A DNA stretch of 35,717 bases from Bacteroidales bacterium (GCA_016936595.1 JAFGXO010000062.1:1-35717), one strand, 5' to 3'. Shown: positions 24,109-32,624, numbered from the stretch's first letter. Notes: generated from the letters alone by a model not told the origin. Numbers and translations are program-made.

Positions 24109-25623
24109 TTATCCCCAGTAAAAAATTTCTGCTCCCGGACCAAGTGGCAAATATAATAACACCCATGCAATTATTAAAAGCGTCCAAACAAAAAGAAAAA
24201 TAATTGAATAAGGAAGCATTGTGGATATTATAGTACCTATGCCGGCTTTATTGTCGTATTTTTTAAAAAAAGTAATTACTAAAGGAAAAAAGCTTAACAT
24301 TGGCGAAATAATATTTGTAGAACTATCACCTATCCTGTAAACTGCTTGTGTAAATTCTGGCGAGTATCCTAAAAGCATAAACATAGGAACAAAAATTGGT
24401 GCCATTATTGCCCATTTTGCCGAAGCACTGCCCATAAATAAATTCATTGTTGCCGAAAAAATGATGAAAATTATTGTTAATGGTATTAAGTCTAATCCGC
24501 TATTTTTAATTAAATTAGCTCCATTTACGGCTAAAATTACTCCTAAATTTGACATTTTAAACAACGCAACAAATTGTGAGGCGAAAAACACAATTACAAT
24601 ATATATTGCTAATGATTTTACCGATTTGCTCATTCCATTCATTACATCTGTATCTGTTTTAAATTTTTTTGTCGTAAATCCATAAACTACTCCCATTGTT
24701 GTTCCAAACAAAAATAATACTGTAATTACTCCTTTTAATAATGGCGAATGAATTATTGAACCATCTAAACCTCTGAAAAAACCATTTTCCGGAATCAATG
24801 ATATTAAGATCATTGCTATAAAAGTCAGGCTTAATATTGTTACTTTTTTTATACCTTTTCTTTCAATTGGGGTTAACTTTTCTATTTTTGTTTTTGATTT
24901 TTGTTCATATTCTCCAAAGCGGGGTGCAATAATTTTTTCTGTTATCCATGTTCCAACAATTGATAATATTATAGCAGATGTTGCCATGAAAAAATAGTTG
25001 CTCGTTGGTGTAACTTCATATTTGATGTTTATTATATGTGCTGCTTCTGTTGATAATCCTGATAAAAGAGGATCTAAAGTTCCAAGAAGCATATTTGCAC
25101 TGTAACAACCTGATACGCCTGCAAATGCAGCAGCTATACCAACTATTGGGTGCCGACCTAAAGATGCAAAAATTGCTCCGGCAAGCGGTATTATTAAAAC
25201 GTGCCCTGCGTCGCTTGCTATGTTAGACATAACTCCGGTAAAGATGATTACAAAAGTAATTAGTGCAGGCGGGGTTTTTAATATTATTAATCTAATTGTT
25301 GCGTTTATTAAGCCGCTTTCTTCTGCAACTCCTATCCCAAGCATTGCAACAATAACAATCCCCAAAGGTGCAAAGCTCGTAAAGTTATCTACAATACTAT
25401 TTATTATTTCATGAATGCTTTGCCTATTTAATAAATTTATTGGCGATATTATTTCATGGCTTGTTGGGCTTAGTACGCTCCAGTTGAATTCGAATGCTAC
25501 AAATGAAATTAACACCACAAGAGTTGATAACAAAGCAAATAATGTTGCTGGGTGTGGAAGTTTGTTCCCGCTTTTTTCAACAACGATTAAAAATTTATTT
25601 AGTATTTTAAGATGTTTTTTCAT
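24109..25623 (-). CDS. AbgT family transporter
   Basis: A 504-aa inner-membrane protein with about 12 hydrophobic segments, matching the AbgT family (p-aminobenzoyl-glutamate / sulfonamide-type transporters). Characteristic stretches are an N-terminal VVEKSGNKLPHPATLF, GVAEESGLINATIR, SNIASDAGHVLIIPLAGAIF and near the end SSTNIISPMLSFFPLVITF. The family exports or imports p-aminobenzoyl-glutamate, and some members efflux sulfonamides. Direction and substrate cannot be told here. The ATG at 25623 is preferred to an in-frame TTG at 25632 that lies within the -7 promoter element. No abgAB hydrolase genes are nearby. Confidence 0.92.
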   Translation of the reverse strand: MKKHLKILNKFLIVVEKSGNKLPHPATLFALLSTLVVLISFVAFEFNWSVLSPTSHEIISPINLLNRQSIHEIINSIVDNFTSFAPLGIVIVAMLGIGVAEESGLINATIRLIILKTPPALITFVIIFTGVMSNIASDAGHVLIIPLAGAIFASLGRHPIVGIAAAFAGVSGCYSANMLLGTLDPLLSGLSTEAAHIINIKYEVTPTSNYFFMATSAIILSIVGTWITEKIIAPRFGEYEQKSKTKIEKLTPIERKGIKKVTILSLTFIAMILISLIPENGFFRGLDGSIIHSPLLKGVITVLFLFGTTMGVVYGFTTKKFKTDTDVMNGMSKSVKSLAIYIVIVFFASQFVALFKMSNLGVILAVNGANLIKNSGLDLIPLTIIFIIFSATMNLFMGSASAKWAIMAPIFVPMFMLLGYSPEFTQAVYRIGDSSTNIISPMLSFFPLVITFFKKYDNKAGIGTIISTMLPYSIIFLFVWTLLIIAWVLLYLPLGPGAEIFYWG

Positions 25624-25629
25624 TTTGCA

Positions 25630-25637
25630 CAAAAATA
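25630..25637 (-). promoter_or_regulatory. -7 promoter element of the AbgT transporter gene
   Basis: Minus-strand TATTTTTG matches TAnnTTTG and ends only 6 nt before the ATG at 25623. The predicted transcript would have almost no leader. Confidence 0.48.
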
Positions 25638-25654
25638 GTTAATTAGGCATAATT

Positions 25655-25816
25655 ATGAAAAAGAGTTTTATAACTTTACTTAATTATCTGATTTTAAGTG
25701 TGATGTTTTTTTTAAAAAAGTATTATTTGAAGCGTATTTATTGTTTTTTGTTGTTTGTTTTTAAATATTTTTACCGATATCAAATCATAAAAATTACTTT
25801 TGAGTTTTTATTTTAA
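25655..25816 (+). CDS. possible 53-aa small cationic membrane peptide
   Basis: An ATG-started frame of 54 codons in the otherwise gene-free 200 nt between the AbgT and BASS-like genes. It encodes a peptide starting MKKSFITLLNYL with many Phe, Leu, Ile, Tyr and Lys and no acidic residue except one Glu. It could be a small membrane protein, but such frames are easily produced by T-rich DNA. I see no convincing promoter or ribosome-binding site. It is best treated as unproven. Confidence 0.2.
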   Translation: MKKSFITLLNYLILSVMFFLKKYYLKRIYCFLLFVFKYFYRYQIIKITFEFLF

Positions 25817-25835
25817 TTTCTAAATATAAATAATA

Positions 25836-26753
25836 ATGATTCTTAAAATAATAAACAACAGAAATACATTGTTAATCCTTTCTCTTTTGTTAGGGCTATT
25901 TTTGGGTTGGGGTGTTGACTTTTTAAAAAACTATACTCTCTACATATTAGCTGTTGTTATGGTGTTTTCAACAACTTCTTTTGATTTTAAAACATTGAAC
26001 GATTATAAGTTTTTTGCAAAATCTACTCTTGTTTCTTTTTTGTTGAATTATATTATTTTTGGCTCAATTTTACTTTTATTAGCTTATTTTTTGATAGATG
26101 AAAAAGAACTTTTTTGGGGTTTTGTTGTTATTGCGGCTACGCCACCGGGGGTTGCTGTTATTCCTTTTTCTTTTATTTTTAAAGGAAATACAACTTATTC
26201 ATTGGTAGGTGTTTTGGGTGTTTATTTGTTGGCTATTATTGCATCTCCTTTAATTATTAAATTATTTGTTCAAGGTGCTGATATTAAGGTTTTAAAGTTA
26301 GTGATGGTTACCGTTCAGGTTATTGTAATTCCCATTTTATTATCTCGTTTATTGTTGTTCAAAAAAATAAAATCAACGGTAGATAAAATTAAAGGAAAGG
26401 TAGTTAATTGGGGGTTTGCACTAATTGTTTACACTGTTATTGGCTTAAATAAAAATGCTATATTTGCCGAAACTGACCTTTTAATTAAAATTGGTGTAAT
26501 CTTTTTTGTTAGTATGTTTGTTGCCGGTTTTTTATTTGAATTTTTATTGAAAAAAAAGATTAAAAAAGACTTAAGAATTTCTCAAAACTTGATGTTTACA
26601 ATTAAAAGTTCCGGCTATGCTGCTGGAACTTCGCTTGCTGTTTTTGGTGAACGAAGTGCTCTTCCTTCTGCTTTTTTGGCTGTTTTTGTTCTTCTTTATC
26701 TGATTGTTATCGGATTTGTTTTTGATGCTAACAATATGAATGCAACTATTTGA
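25836..26753 (+). CDS. BASS-like (bile acid:sodium symporter superfamily) transporter
   Basis: A 305-aa membrane protein with about 9-10 transmembrane segments. The IAATPPGVAVIPFSFIFKGN region (about residues 99-118) resembles the broken-helix CPGG/ASN-type motif of BASS transporters, and the second-half IKSSGYAAGTSLAVFG mirrors it, as expected for two inverted repeats. The substrates of this superfamily are organic anions or arsenite. An AEC-family permease is the main alternative. It ends 32 nt before the photolyase ATG, so the two may be co-transcribed, but a functional link is not obvious. Confidence 0.75.
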   Translation: MILKIINNRNTLLILSLLLGLFLGWGVDFLKNYTLYILAVVMVFSTTSFDFKTLNDYKFFAKSTLVSFLLNYIIFGSILLLLAYFLIDEKELFWGFVVIAATPPGVAVIPFSFIFKGNTTYSLVGVLGVYLLAIIASPLIIKLFVQGADIKVLKLVMVTVQVIVIPILLSRLLLFKKIKSTVDKIKGKVVNWGFALIVYTVIGLNKNAIFAETDLLIKIGVIFFVSMFVAGFLFEFLLKKKIKKDLRISQNLMFTIKSSGYAAGTSLAVFGERSALPSAFLAVFVLLYLIVIGFVFDANNMNATI

Positions 26754-26785
26754 TTATCAAGCTACTGAATTTAAAAAACTTTTTT

Positions 26786-28072
26786 ATGAAAATAAAAATA
26801 TTTTGGTTTCGCAGGGATTTGCGTTTAATAGATAACATTGCTTTTAATCAGTCTGTAAAATTGGGTGGGCGAGTGCTTCCTATTTTTATTTTTGATGATA
26901 ATATTCTTGACGAGCTTCCCAAAAAAGATGCCCGGGTTGAATTTATTCACTCTGAACTTCAAAAAATTGATTTTCAACTTAAAAAATATGGGTCTTCTTT
27001 GTTGGTTCTTAAAGGTAATCCTTTAGAAATTTGGAGAAAACTGTTGATTGATTTTGATGTTGAAGCAGTGTTTTTTAATCGGGATTATGAACCTTATGCT
27101 GTTCAACGAGATAAAGAAGTTGTTGACTTGTTATTTAATCATAATGTTATTGCTAATAGTTATAAAGATCAAGTTATTTTTGAGCCAAATGAAATTCTTA
27201 AACAAGACGGAAATCCATATACCATATTCACTCCCTACAAAAAACAATGGTTGATAAAATACAGTCAATCAAAAATATTTATTGAAAGTATTTTATTTAA
27301 ACCGGATAATTTTATTCAACAAAAAAATCATTTTCCCGCTCTCAAAGATATTGGGTTTAAAAAAACTAATATTATTGTTTCTGCTCCTAATTATGATAAT
27401 ATTATTGATTATGAAAAATATAGAGATTTTCCGGTAAATGATAAAACAACTTATTTGTCAACTCATTTGCGTTTTGGAACTGTAAGCATAAGACAGGTTG
27501 TAAAACATGCTGAAAAGAATGATGTTTTTCTCTCTGAATTAATTTGGCGAGAATTTTTTATGCAAATTTTATATTTATTTCCTCATGTAGTTCATCAAAG
27601 TTTTAAGCTAAAATATGATGCAATTCAATGGCTTAATAGTGATAAATTATTTGAACTCTGGTGTACTGGACAAACAGGTTATCCCTTAGTTGATGCTGGT
27701 ATGCGACAGTTAAATAAAACGGGATTGATGCATAATAGAGTGAGAATGGTTGTTGCAAGTTTTTTAACTAAACATTTATTAATAGATTGGCGTTGGGGTG
27801 AAGCATATTTTGCCCAAAAATTGCTCGATTTTGAGCTCTCTGCTAATAATGGAAATTGGCAATGGGTTGCCGGAACCGGCTGTGATGCAGCCCCTTACTT
27901 TAGAGTTTTTAATCCTTACTCTCAACAAGAAAAATTCGACAAAAATTTTGAATACGTTAAACGTTGGGTGCCCGAATTTTCTGAATTAAGCTATATACAA
28001 CCTATTATTGATCACAAATTTGCCAGACAAAGAGCAATTGATACTTATAAAAAAGGTTTAAATAATTCTTAA
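26786..28072 (+). CDS. deoxyribodipyrimidine photolyase / cryptochrome family
   Basis: A 428-aa flavoprotein. The N-terminal antenna domain starts IFWFRRDLRLIDNIAF. The C-terminal FAD domain contains the signature TGYPLVDAGMRQLNKTG, MHNRVRMVVASFL, LLIDWRWGEAYF and NNGNWQWVAGTGCDAAPYFR. Trp residues of the electron-transfer chain are present at the DWR and NWQW sites that match W359 and W382 of the E. coli enzyme. It probably repairs cyclobutane pyrimidine dimers with light. A class I photolyase is more likely than a cryptochrome because the repair-type core is complete and there is no C-terminal extension. The ATG at 26786 fits the family start; upstream in-frame codons begin with TTG inside the transporter gene. 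Confidence 0.92.
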   Translation: MKIKIFWFRRDLRLIDNIAFNQSVKLGGRVLPIFIFDDNILDELPKKDARVEFIHSELQKIDFQLKKYGSSLLVLKGNPLEIWRKLLIDFDVEAVFFNRDYEPYAVQRDKEVVDLLFNHNVIANSYKDQVIFEPNEILKQDGNPYTIFTPYKKQWLIKYSQSKIFIESILFKPDNFIQQKNHFPALKDIGFKKTNIIVSAPNYDNIIDYEKYRDFPVNDKTTYLSTHLRFGTVSIRQVVKHAEKNDVFLSELIWREFFMQILYLFPHVVHQSFKLKYDAIQWLNSDKLFELWCTGQTGYPLVDAGMRQLNKTGLMHNRVRMVVASFLTKHLLIDWRWGEAYFAQKLLDFELSANNGNWQWVAGTGCDAAPYFRVFNPYSQQEKFDKNFEYVKRWVPEFSELSYIQPIIDHKFARQRAIDTYKKGLNNS

Positions 28073-28161
28073 ATTATATTAAATCGAATATTTACACGTA
28101 TTTACCTTGATTTTGTGATGATAATGCATTAAATTTAAAAAAATATTTTAAAGTTTGATTT

Positions 28162-29745
28162 ATGGAATTTTATAAAAATTTAGTGATTGTTTTAGCTCTT
28201 ATTGTTGGTTTTGTTCTTTTATTTTTTGGGGTCAAAGATTTAAATATTAGAAAAAAGAACAATGGTAGTTTCTTTATTGCTACTTTATTAGCTGTTTTGT
28301 TTTTTAGTAGTTGTGCAAATAGTCAGGTCTCAAATTCTAATATTCCACTTTTTGTTGAACAATCTGATAGAATTATAAAATTAAATAAGTTAAATACTTG
28401 GCAGCAATTTAAAGCTCTTTGGCAGCAGCTTGATAATGTTGCACCCGATGCAAATGTTTCTTATAGCAAAAACACATTTATTAATGATTTAACTTATGTT
28501 TATAGCTTTAATTCTGATCCAGTTAGCAGAGATTCTTTGACTCTATTATTTGAAAAACAAATTAAAGAATTGAAAAAAACAAATCTTTTGTCTGATGACG
28601 AACTTTTTGCTTTAGAAACTTTAGTTAAAAAAAGAATTGACTTTCTTTTTTTAGTTAATTTTTCGGTGTTTTCTCATTTTATGCCTCCTAAAATTAATTT
28701 GAATCTTGAATACTCGCTTGAAAATTTTGAACTTAAAATTGATACATTAGTTGATATGTTTAATCATTCTGTTATTGATGAAGTTGAACTTTATAAGGCG
28801 ATGGAAACAATAACGGCTGAAGTTAAAAATATTTTAACTGTTTCAACAATATTATCTAAATATCAATATTTTATTTTCGAAGGTTCTTATGCCGATTCAA
28901 ATAGTGTTGAAAATAATTTAATGTATTTTGAAAATCATTTTAAAATCTTACTTGATTCCAATGATGCTTCGGTCGATTATCAAAAAAAATATGACGATAT
29001 AACTTCAAATTTAAGTAGAATGGATTCAGCTATAAATGGGGTTGACGAAATTTTAGTTGATTTGTTGTTTAATAAAAACTCAAGATTTGATGTTTTTGTT
29101 AATACTGATGCATACATTCAGTTTAAACAGTTTTGGTATAATATTGACACTATTCAAAAAAACAATTATTCAGGTTCAGATTTTAATTACAACAAGTATG
29201 ATCATATAGGAAATATGATTGCTAAATTGGATAATTATATTTTGCAAATATCTGAAACAAAATTGTTTAGCACTGTTGAATTAGATTTGATTAAACAATT
29301 AACTCTTATGAGATTAAATGCTTTGCAGGGACCTAATTTATATACTCGAATGTATATTCCTGTTTCGTATTTTCCGAGTACTATTTTTGAATTTGAAAAT
29401 AAAATTGATAACCTTTTGCTTTTAAAATCCTCTAATGATATAGATGAATCTATGTTTCAACAATCTTTATCTCAATTATTTTCTGTTTCTAATAATTCGA
29501 TAATTCTTTATTTTATTAATAGCACAGCTTTGTATAAAATACCTGATGATGATTTTCAAGATGTTGATTATAATTTGAATAATTATAATCAAATTATTAG
29601 TAATCATTATCAAAATTTAATATCAAGTAACCCTGATTTAACTGATGAGTTAACTATTGAACATAATAAATTGATTAGTAAACTTCTTGAAGTTACCACT
29701 GCATTACCTACTTTAAATCAATTTATTAAAATCATGGAGGATTAA
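28162..29745 (+). CDS. two-repeat membrane/lipoprotein paired with a radical SAM enzyme
   Basis: A 527-aa protein I do not recognise. It has a transmembrane segment at 7-23 and then a second hydrophobic run (37-50) ending in a lipobox-like LFFSSC (Cys51). The large C-terminal part is thus outside the cytoplasm. The remainder is all-helical in appearance. It consists of two degenerate repeats, about 78-300 and 316-525. QQFKALWQQLD (81-91) matches IQFKQFWYNID (319-329), LLSDDELFALETL matches LFSTVELDLIKQL, and YFENHFKILLDSN has a counterpart at about 474-489. There is no enzyme motif. The next gene, a radical SAM/SPASM protein, starts 2 nt after the stop with a GGAGG site inside this gene's last codons, so the two products probably work together. 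Confidence 0.72.
   Translation: MEFYKNLVIVLALIVGFVLLFFGVKDLNIRKKNNGSFFIATLLAVLFFSSCANSQVSNSNIPLFVEQSDRIIKLNKLNTWQQFKALWQQLDNVAPDANVSYSKNTFINDLTYVYSFNSDPVSRDSLTLLFEKQIKELKKTNLLSDDELFALETLVKKRIDFLFLVNFSVFSHFMPPKINLNLEYSLENFELKIDTLVDMFNHSVIDEVELYKAMETITAEVKNILTVSTILSKYQYFIFEGSYADSNSVENNLMYFENHFKILLDSNDASVDYQKKYDDITSNLSRMDSAINGVDEILVDLLFNKNSRFDVFVNTDAYIQFKQFWYNIDTIQKNNYSGSDFNYNKYDHIGNMIAKLDNYILQISETKLFSTVELDLIKQLTLMRLNALQGPNLYTRMYIPVSYFPSTIFEFENKIDNLLLLKSSNDIDESMFQQSLSQLFSVSNNSIILYFINSTALYKIPDDDFQDVDYNLNNYNQIISNHYQNLISSNPDLTDELTIEHNKLISKLLEVTTALPTLNQFIKIMED
29736..29740 (+). promoter_or_regulatory. strong Shine-Dalgarno site for the radical SAM gene
   Basis: GGAGG lies 7 nt before the ATG at 29748, inside the end of the upstream gene. 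Most genes in this window lack any such site, so this one stands out and fixes the start. Confidence 0.7.
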
Positions 29746-29747
29746 TT

Positions 29748-30683
29748 ATGTCTTTTTTTATTTTTGAAATTACTCCTAAGTGCGATTTTGATTGTATTTA
29801 TTGTTATAATGTGTGGAAAGAAAAAACTGATTATCAGCAAAATACTCTTTCGCTAAGTAATATTGTAAAGCTTTTTGATAAGTTATTGTCTGAAACTAAT
29901 GTTACTGCTGTAACTATTTCGGGAGGAGAACCTCTTTTGTATCCATATTTAACTGAAGTTGTTAAAATCTTGAAAAGTAGGGGCATGCAAGTTGGATTAA
30001 CAACTCATGGAATTCATTTAACTGAACTGAAAATAATAGAACTTATCTCTGCGGGTGTTTCGTATTTTGAAATTTCTCTTGATGCTTTAAATTCTGAAAT
30101 TTATCATAAACTTACAAATGATAATCGGTTAGATAAAGTAAAATCTGCTATTTTAAATATTAAAAAACATCGAGCCCTGCTCACAGTTTCAACTATTATA
30201 ACAAAATTGAATATTTTGGAAATTCCAAAGGTTATTGATTTATGTTTTGCATTTTCTGTTGATTTTATTTCTCTTAATAGATTTATTACCGGAGGTAAAG
30301 GTAAATTAGTTTCTGAACAATTAAAACCTTCTGTAAAAGAGCTTTATAACGTTTTGCAAATTGCTAACCAAAGGGCTGAAAAATACAAGTTTAACATTAA
30401 TCTTTCGGTTCCTATTGAGGATTGTATAATCTCACACAAAAGTTTTCCTGCTCTAAATTTCGGCACTTGTGTTTGTGGTGAAAAAAAATGGTTGATTGAT
30501 TCTGTTGGCAATTTGCGAACTTGTGAACAAAATACTGACATTATCGGTAATTTATTCACCGATAAATTTACCGATCTGTATCATTCGAATTTATCTGTTG
30601 CCTTCCGACAAAATAATTTTAAAAATTCTTGCGAATTATGTGCTGAATTTTATGCTTGTGGAGGCGGTTGCCGCTTTATTTGA
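29748..30683 (+). CDS. radical SAM enzyme with truncated SPASM domain
   Basis: A 311-aa protein. The radical SAM cluster CxxxCxxC is at Cys12, Cys16 and Cys19 (PKCDFDCIYCYN), the SAM-binding GGEP at 59-62, and the TIM-barrel strand ISLDAL near 113-118. The C-terminal SPASM pattern is clear. Cys243-X15-Cys259 is preceded by GX4C spacing, followed by Cys295-X2-Cys298-X5-Cys304-X3-Cys308. The protein ends two residues later, so the final SPASM cysteine is absent. Cys241 might substitute. SPASM enzymes modify peptides or proteins, so the substrate could be a ribosomal peptide or the neighbouring lipoprotein. I found no small precursor gene in the 89 nt upstream of the pair. The stop is 3 nt from the convergent phosphatase end. 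Confidence 0.87.
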   Translation: MSFFIFEITPKCDFDCIYCYNVWKEKTDYQQNTLSLSNIVKLFDKLLSETNVTAVTISGGEPLLYPYLTEVVKILKSRGMQVGLTTHGIHLTELKIIELISAGVSYFEISLDALNSEIYHKLTNDNRLDKVKSAILNIKKHRALLTVSTIITKLNILEIPKVIDLCFAFSVDFISLNRFITGGKGKLVSEQLKPSVKELYNVLQIANQRAEKYKFNINLSVPIEDCIISHKSFPALNFGTCVCGEKKWLIDSVGNLRTCEQNTDIIGNLFTDKFTDLYHSNLSVAFRQNNFKNSCELCAEFYACGGGCRFI

Positions 30684-30686
30684 TAG

Positions 30687-31823
30687 TTAAAGTATTACTT
30701 TTATTGGCTTTGTATATGTGTTTGTTTGTAAGTTTAAAATGTATATGCCATTATATTCTGATGTGTTAATTTGTATGTTGTTTTTGCCGCTATTAAGTTG
30801 ACCATTAAAAATAACGTCAATTTTCTTTCCGGTAATATCAAACATTTCAATTTTTACTGCCGATGTTTTTTCAATATTGAAATATATTTTTCCCTGATTA
30901 TAGTAAAACTTTTTATTCAAAGTGTTTTCAATAGCTGATGTTGTGAAAATTTCGCTCATTATTTCGCCTGTTGCATATTCCATATCAACATCAAGAATAG
31001 ATGCAGCAGTTACTGCAAAGTCAGGTATAATTCTTTGTTGTGTTGATATGTAATTTTGTTTTACTTGCGGTCCAAGTGCCAAAAACATTATGTGTCTGCA
31101 TCCTTCACAACTGCAACCATGTCCCGAAAAATCTGTTGTGTGCCTACCATGATCATTTGTTACCATCATTGTTGTATTATCAGCGTAAAATGGGTCATTT
31201 TGTATAGCTGACCATATTTCGTTTACAATAGAATCCGCAATTTTAATTGCTATTACGTATTCATTCCAGTTACCGCTATGTCCGGCGTGATCTACATCTG
31301 CAAGATAAACCCACAAAAATTGAGGGTGGAAGCCATTCATTATTTGTAAAGTTGTTTCAAGAACGTCTTCATCGTTGTCTCCTTGACTGAAAGTTGTAGG
31401 CCAGTAGCTTTGTCCATAATCCTGGTGAAAACTTTGCAACCACAGTGAGTTAATGTACTTTAAAACATAAACGTTTTTGTAATCTCCCGGATTTTTTTGT
31501 TTTTCAAAATATTCAAATATCGATGGCATTTCAGTGTATTGAGTTGAACTACCGTTATATGTTGTGTCTGTTACGTTTGTCCAGTTTCCGCACCATAAAG
31601 CCGGAACTGCTCTTGATGTGTATGTGTAACCATCGTTGTAAAAATTGTCAATATATGTACCTTGATGAGATAATTCGTTCATGTAAGGAATATTGGTTCG
31701 TGACGGGTCGCCAAAAGTTTCTGTGTATCTCGCTCCATCAATTATTATTGTTACAACATTTTGTGCTGTAATTAAACTTTTTATAGAAATAAATAATAAA
31801 AATGCTAATAATAACTTTTTCAT
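30687..31823 (-). CDS. secreted alkaline phosphatase superfamily enzyme with T9SS sorting domain
   Basis: A 378-aa secreted hydrolase. It has a signal peptide (residues 1-20, ending ITAQ) and then the alkaline-phosphatase/phosphodiesterase core. IIIDGARY supplies a metal-binding Asp, YTSRAVPALW a likely Ser/Thr nucleophile, YLADVDHAGH a metal Asp/His pair and TNDHGRH a second metal site. An unusual GHGCSCEGCRH cysteine cluster follows. The last 70 residues (KIYFNIEKTSAVKIEMFDITGKKI, YNGIYILNLQTNT, KPIKVIL) form a type A C-terminal sorting domain for type IX secretion, so the product is exported or surface-attached. The substrate could be phosphomonoesters, nucleotides or sulfate esters. The ATG at 31823 starts the signal peptide. 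Confidence 0.87.
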   Translation of the reverse strand: MKKLLLAFLLFISIKSLITAQNVVTIIIDGARYTETFGDPSRTNIPYMNELSHQGTYIDNFYNDGYTYTSRAVPALWCGNWTNVTDTTYNGSSTQYTEMPSIFEYFEKQKNPGDYKNVYVLKYINSLWLQSFHQDYGQSYWPTTFSQGDNDEDVLETTLQIMNGFHPQFLWVYLADVDHAGHSGNWNEYVIAIKIADSIVNEIWSAIQNDPFYADNTTMMVTNDHGRHTTDFSGHGCSCEGCRHIMFLALGPQVKQNYISTQQRIIPDFAVTAASILDVDMEYATGEIMSEIFTTSAIENTLNKKFYYNQGKIYFNIEKTSAVKIEMFDITGKKIDVIFNGQLNSGKNNIQINTSEYNGIYILNLQTNTYTKPIKVIL

Positions 31824-31948
31824 TCTGCTGTTTATCCGGATTTTATGCAAATTTAGCTCTTTAATGTTTTAAATCATGTGTTTTTTAAAAAAATAATCTG
31901 ATTTTTGAAAATATTTTTATTCTGATTATAAACTCTAAATTAAATATT

Positions 31949-32494
31949 ATGAAATTTTTAAAAGTATTTTTCTTTGTAATTCTTACACTAATTTTTGCTT
32001 GTAATAATTCAGATTCTGTAAATACTAATTCTGTTGATTCTACTGTTAATATAAATGAAAGTACAGAGGTAAATGTTGATAATTCTGAGCCTGTTGATGA
32101 GCCGTTAGTTGTTGAAACGCCTAATACACAAATTCTTGCAGAAGCAATTCCTCAAACTTCTTCTGTTTTTTCAGTTGCCGGAGTTGATAACGATCAATTA
32201 GTTTACGAATTTGTAAGAAATTTAAAAGCTAATATCGGAAATAAAAATACATTATCTCAGATGATTGAATACCCAATTAACTCTACTGTTGATGATGAGA
32301 AAATACAAATTTCTTCTTCTGATGAATTTCTTGAAAATTTTGACCAAATTTTTAACCAAAATGTTGTTGATGCAATCCAAAATCAGTCTTACGATGATTT
32401 ATTTGTTAATTATCAAGGTGTTATGGTTGGTGATGGTGTGGTTTGGATGAGTATAATTGGCGATAAGATTAAAATAATTGCGATTAATAATTAA
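31949..32494 (+). CDS. small lipoprotein with NTF2-like C-terminal domain
   Basis: A 181-aa lipoprotein. The signal sequence ends LIFAC with lipid Cys18, followed by a Ser/Asn/Glu-rich low-complexity linker (to about residue 65). The C-terminal domain (about 80-181) resembles small NTF2-like lipoprotein domains: a FVRNLKANIGNKNTLSQMI helix, an SSSDEFLENFDQIFN segment and final strands GVVWMSIIGDKIKIIAIN. The function is unknown; it probably sits in the outer or inner membrane facing the periplasm. It stands alone, with a hairpin terminator 57 nt after its stop. Confidence 0.72.
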   Translation: MKFLKVFFFVILTLIFACNNSDSVNTNSVDSTVNINESTEVNVDNSEPVDEPLVVETPNTQILAEAIPQTSSVFSVAGVDNDQLVYEFVRNLKANIGNKNTLSQMIEYPINSTVDDEKIQISSSDEFLENFDQIFNQNVVDAIQNQSYDDLFVNYQGVMVGDGVVWMSIIGDKIKIIAINN

Positions 32495-32550
32495 TTTTAT
32501 TGTTTGTTTTTTTATATTACCATGTTAAAATATTTTTTTTGAAAAACTTT

Positions 32551-32590
32551 AAAAAACTCTATCATTCAATATTGTGATAGAGTTTTTTTT
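32551..32590 (+). terminator. rho-independent terminator after the small lipoprotein gene
   Basis: A perfect 14-bp stem pairs 32551-32564 with 32575-32588 around a 10-nt loop and reads into a T run. Its AAACTCTATC core is the same as in the terminator at 17.64 kb. Confidence 0.78.
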
Positions 32591-32624
32591 CTGAAAAAAT
32601 ATTTACTTTGTCGAAATTTTTTTA

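Noticed and set aside
25624-25632. In-frame TTG start for the AbgT transporter
   Set aside because: It overlaps the TATTTTTG promoter element and adds only three residues before a normal MKK start.
28073-28161. A RiPP precursor gene upstream of the radical SAM pair
   Set aside because: The only ATG frames found in these 89 nt are a few codons long, so no leader or core peptide can be supported.
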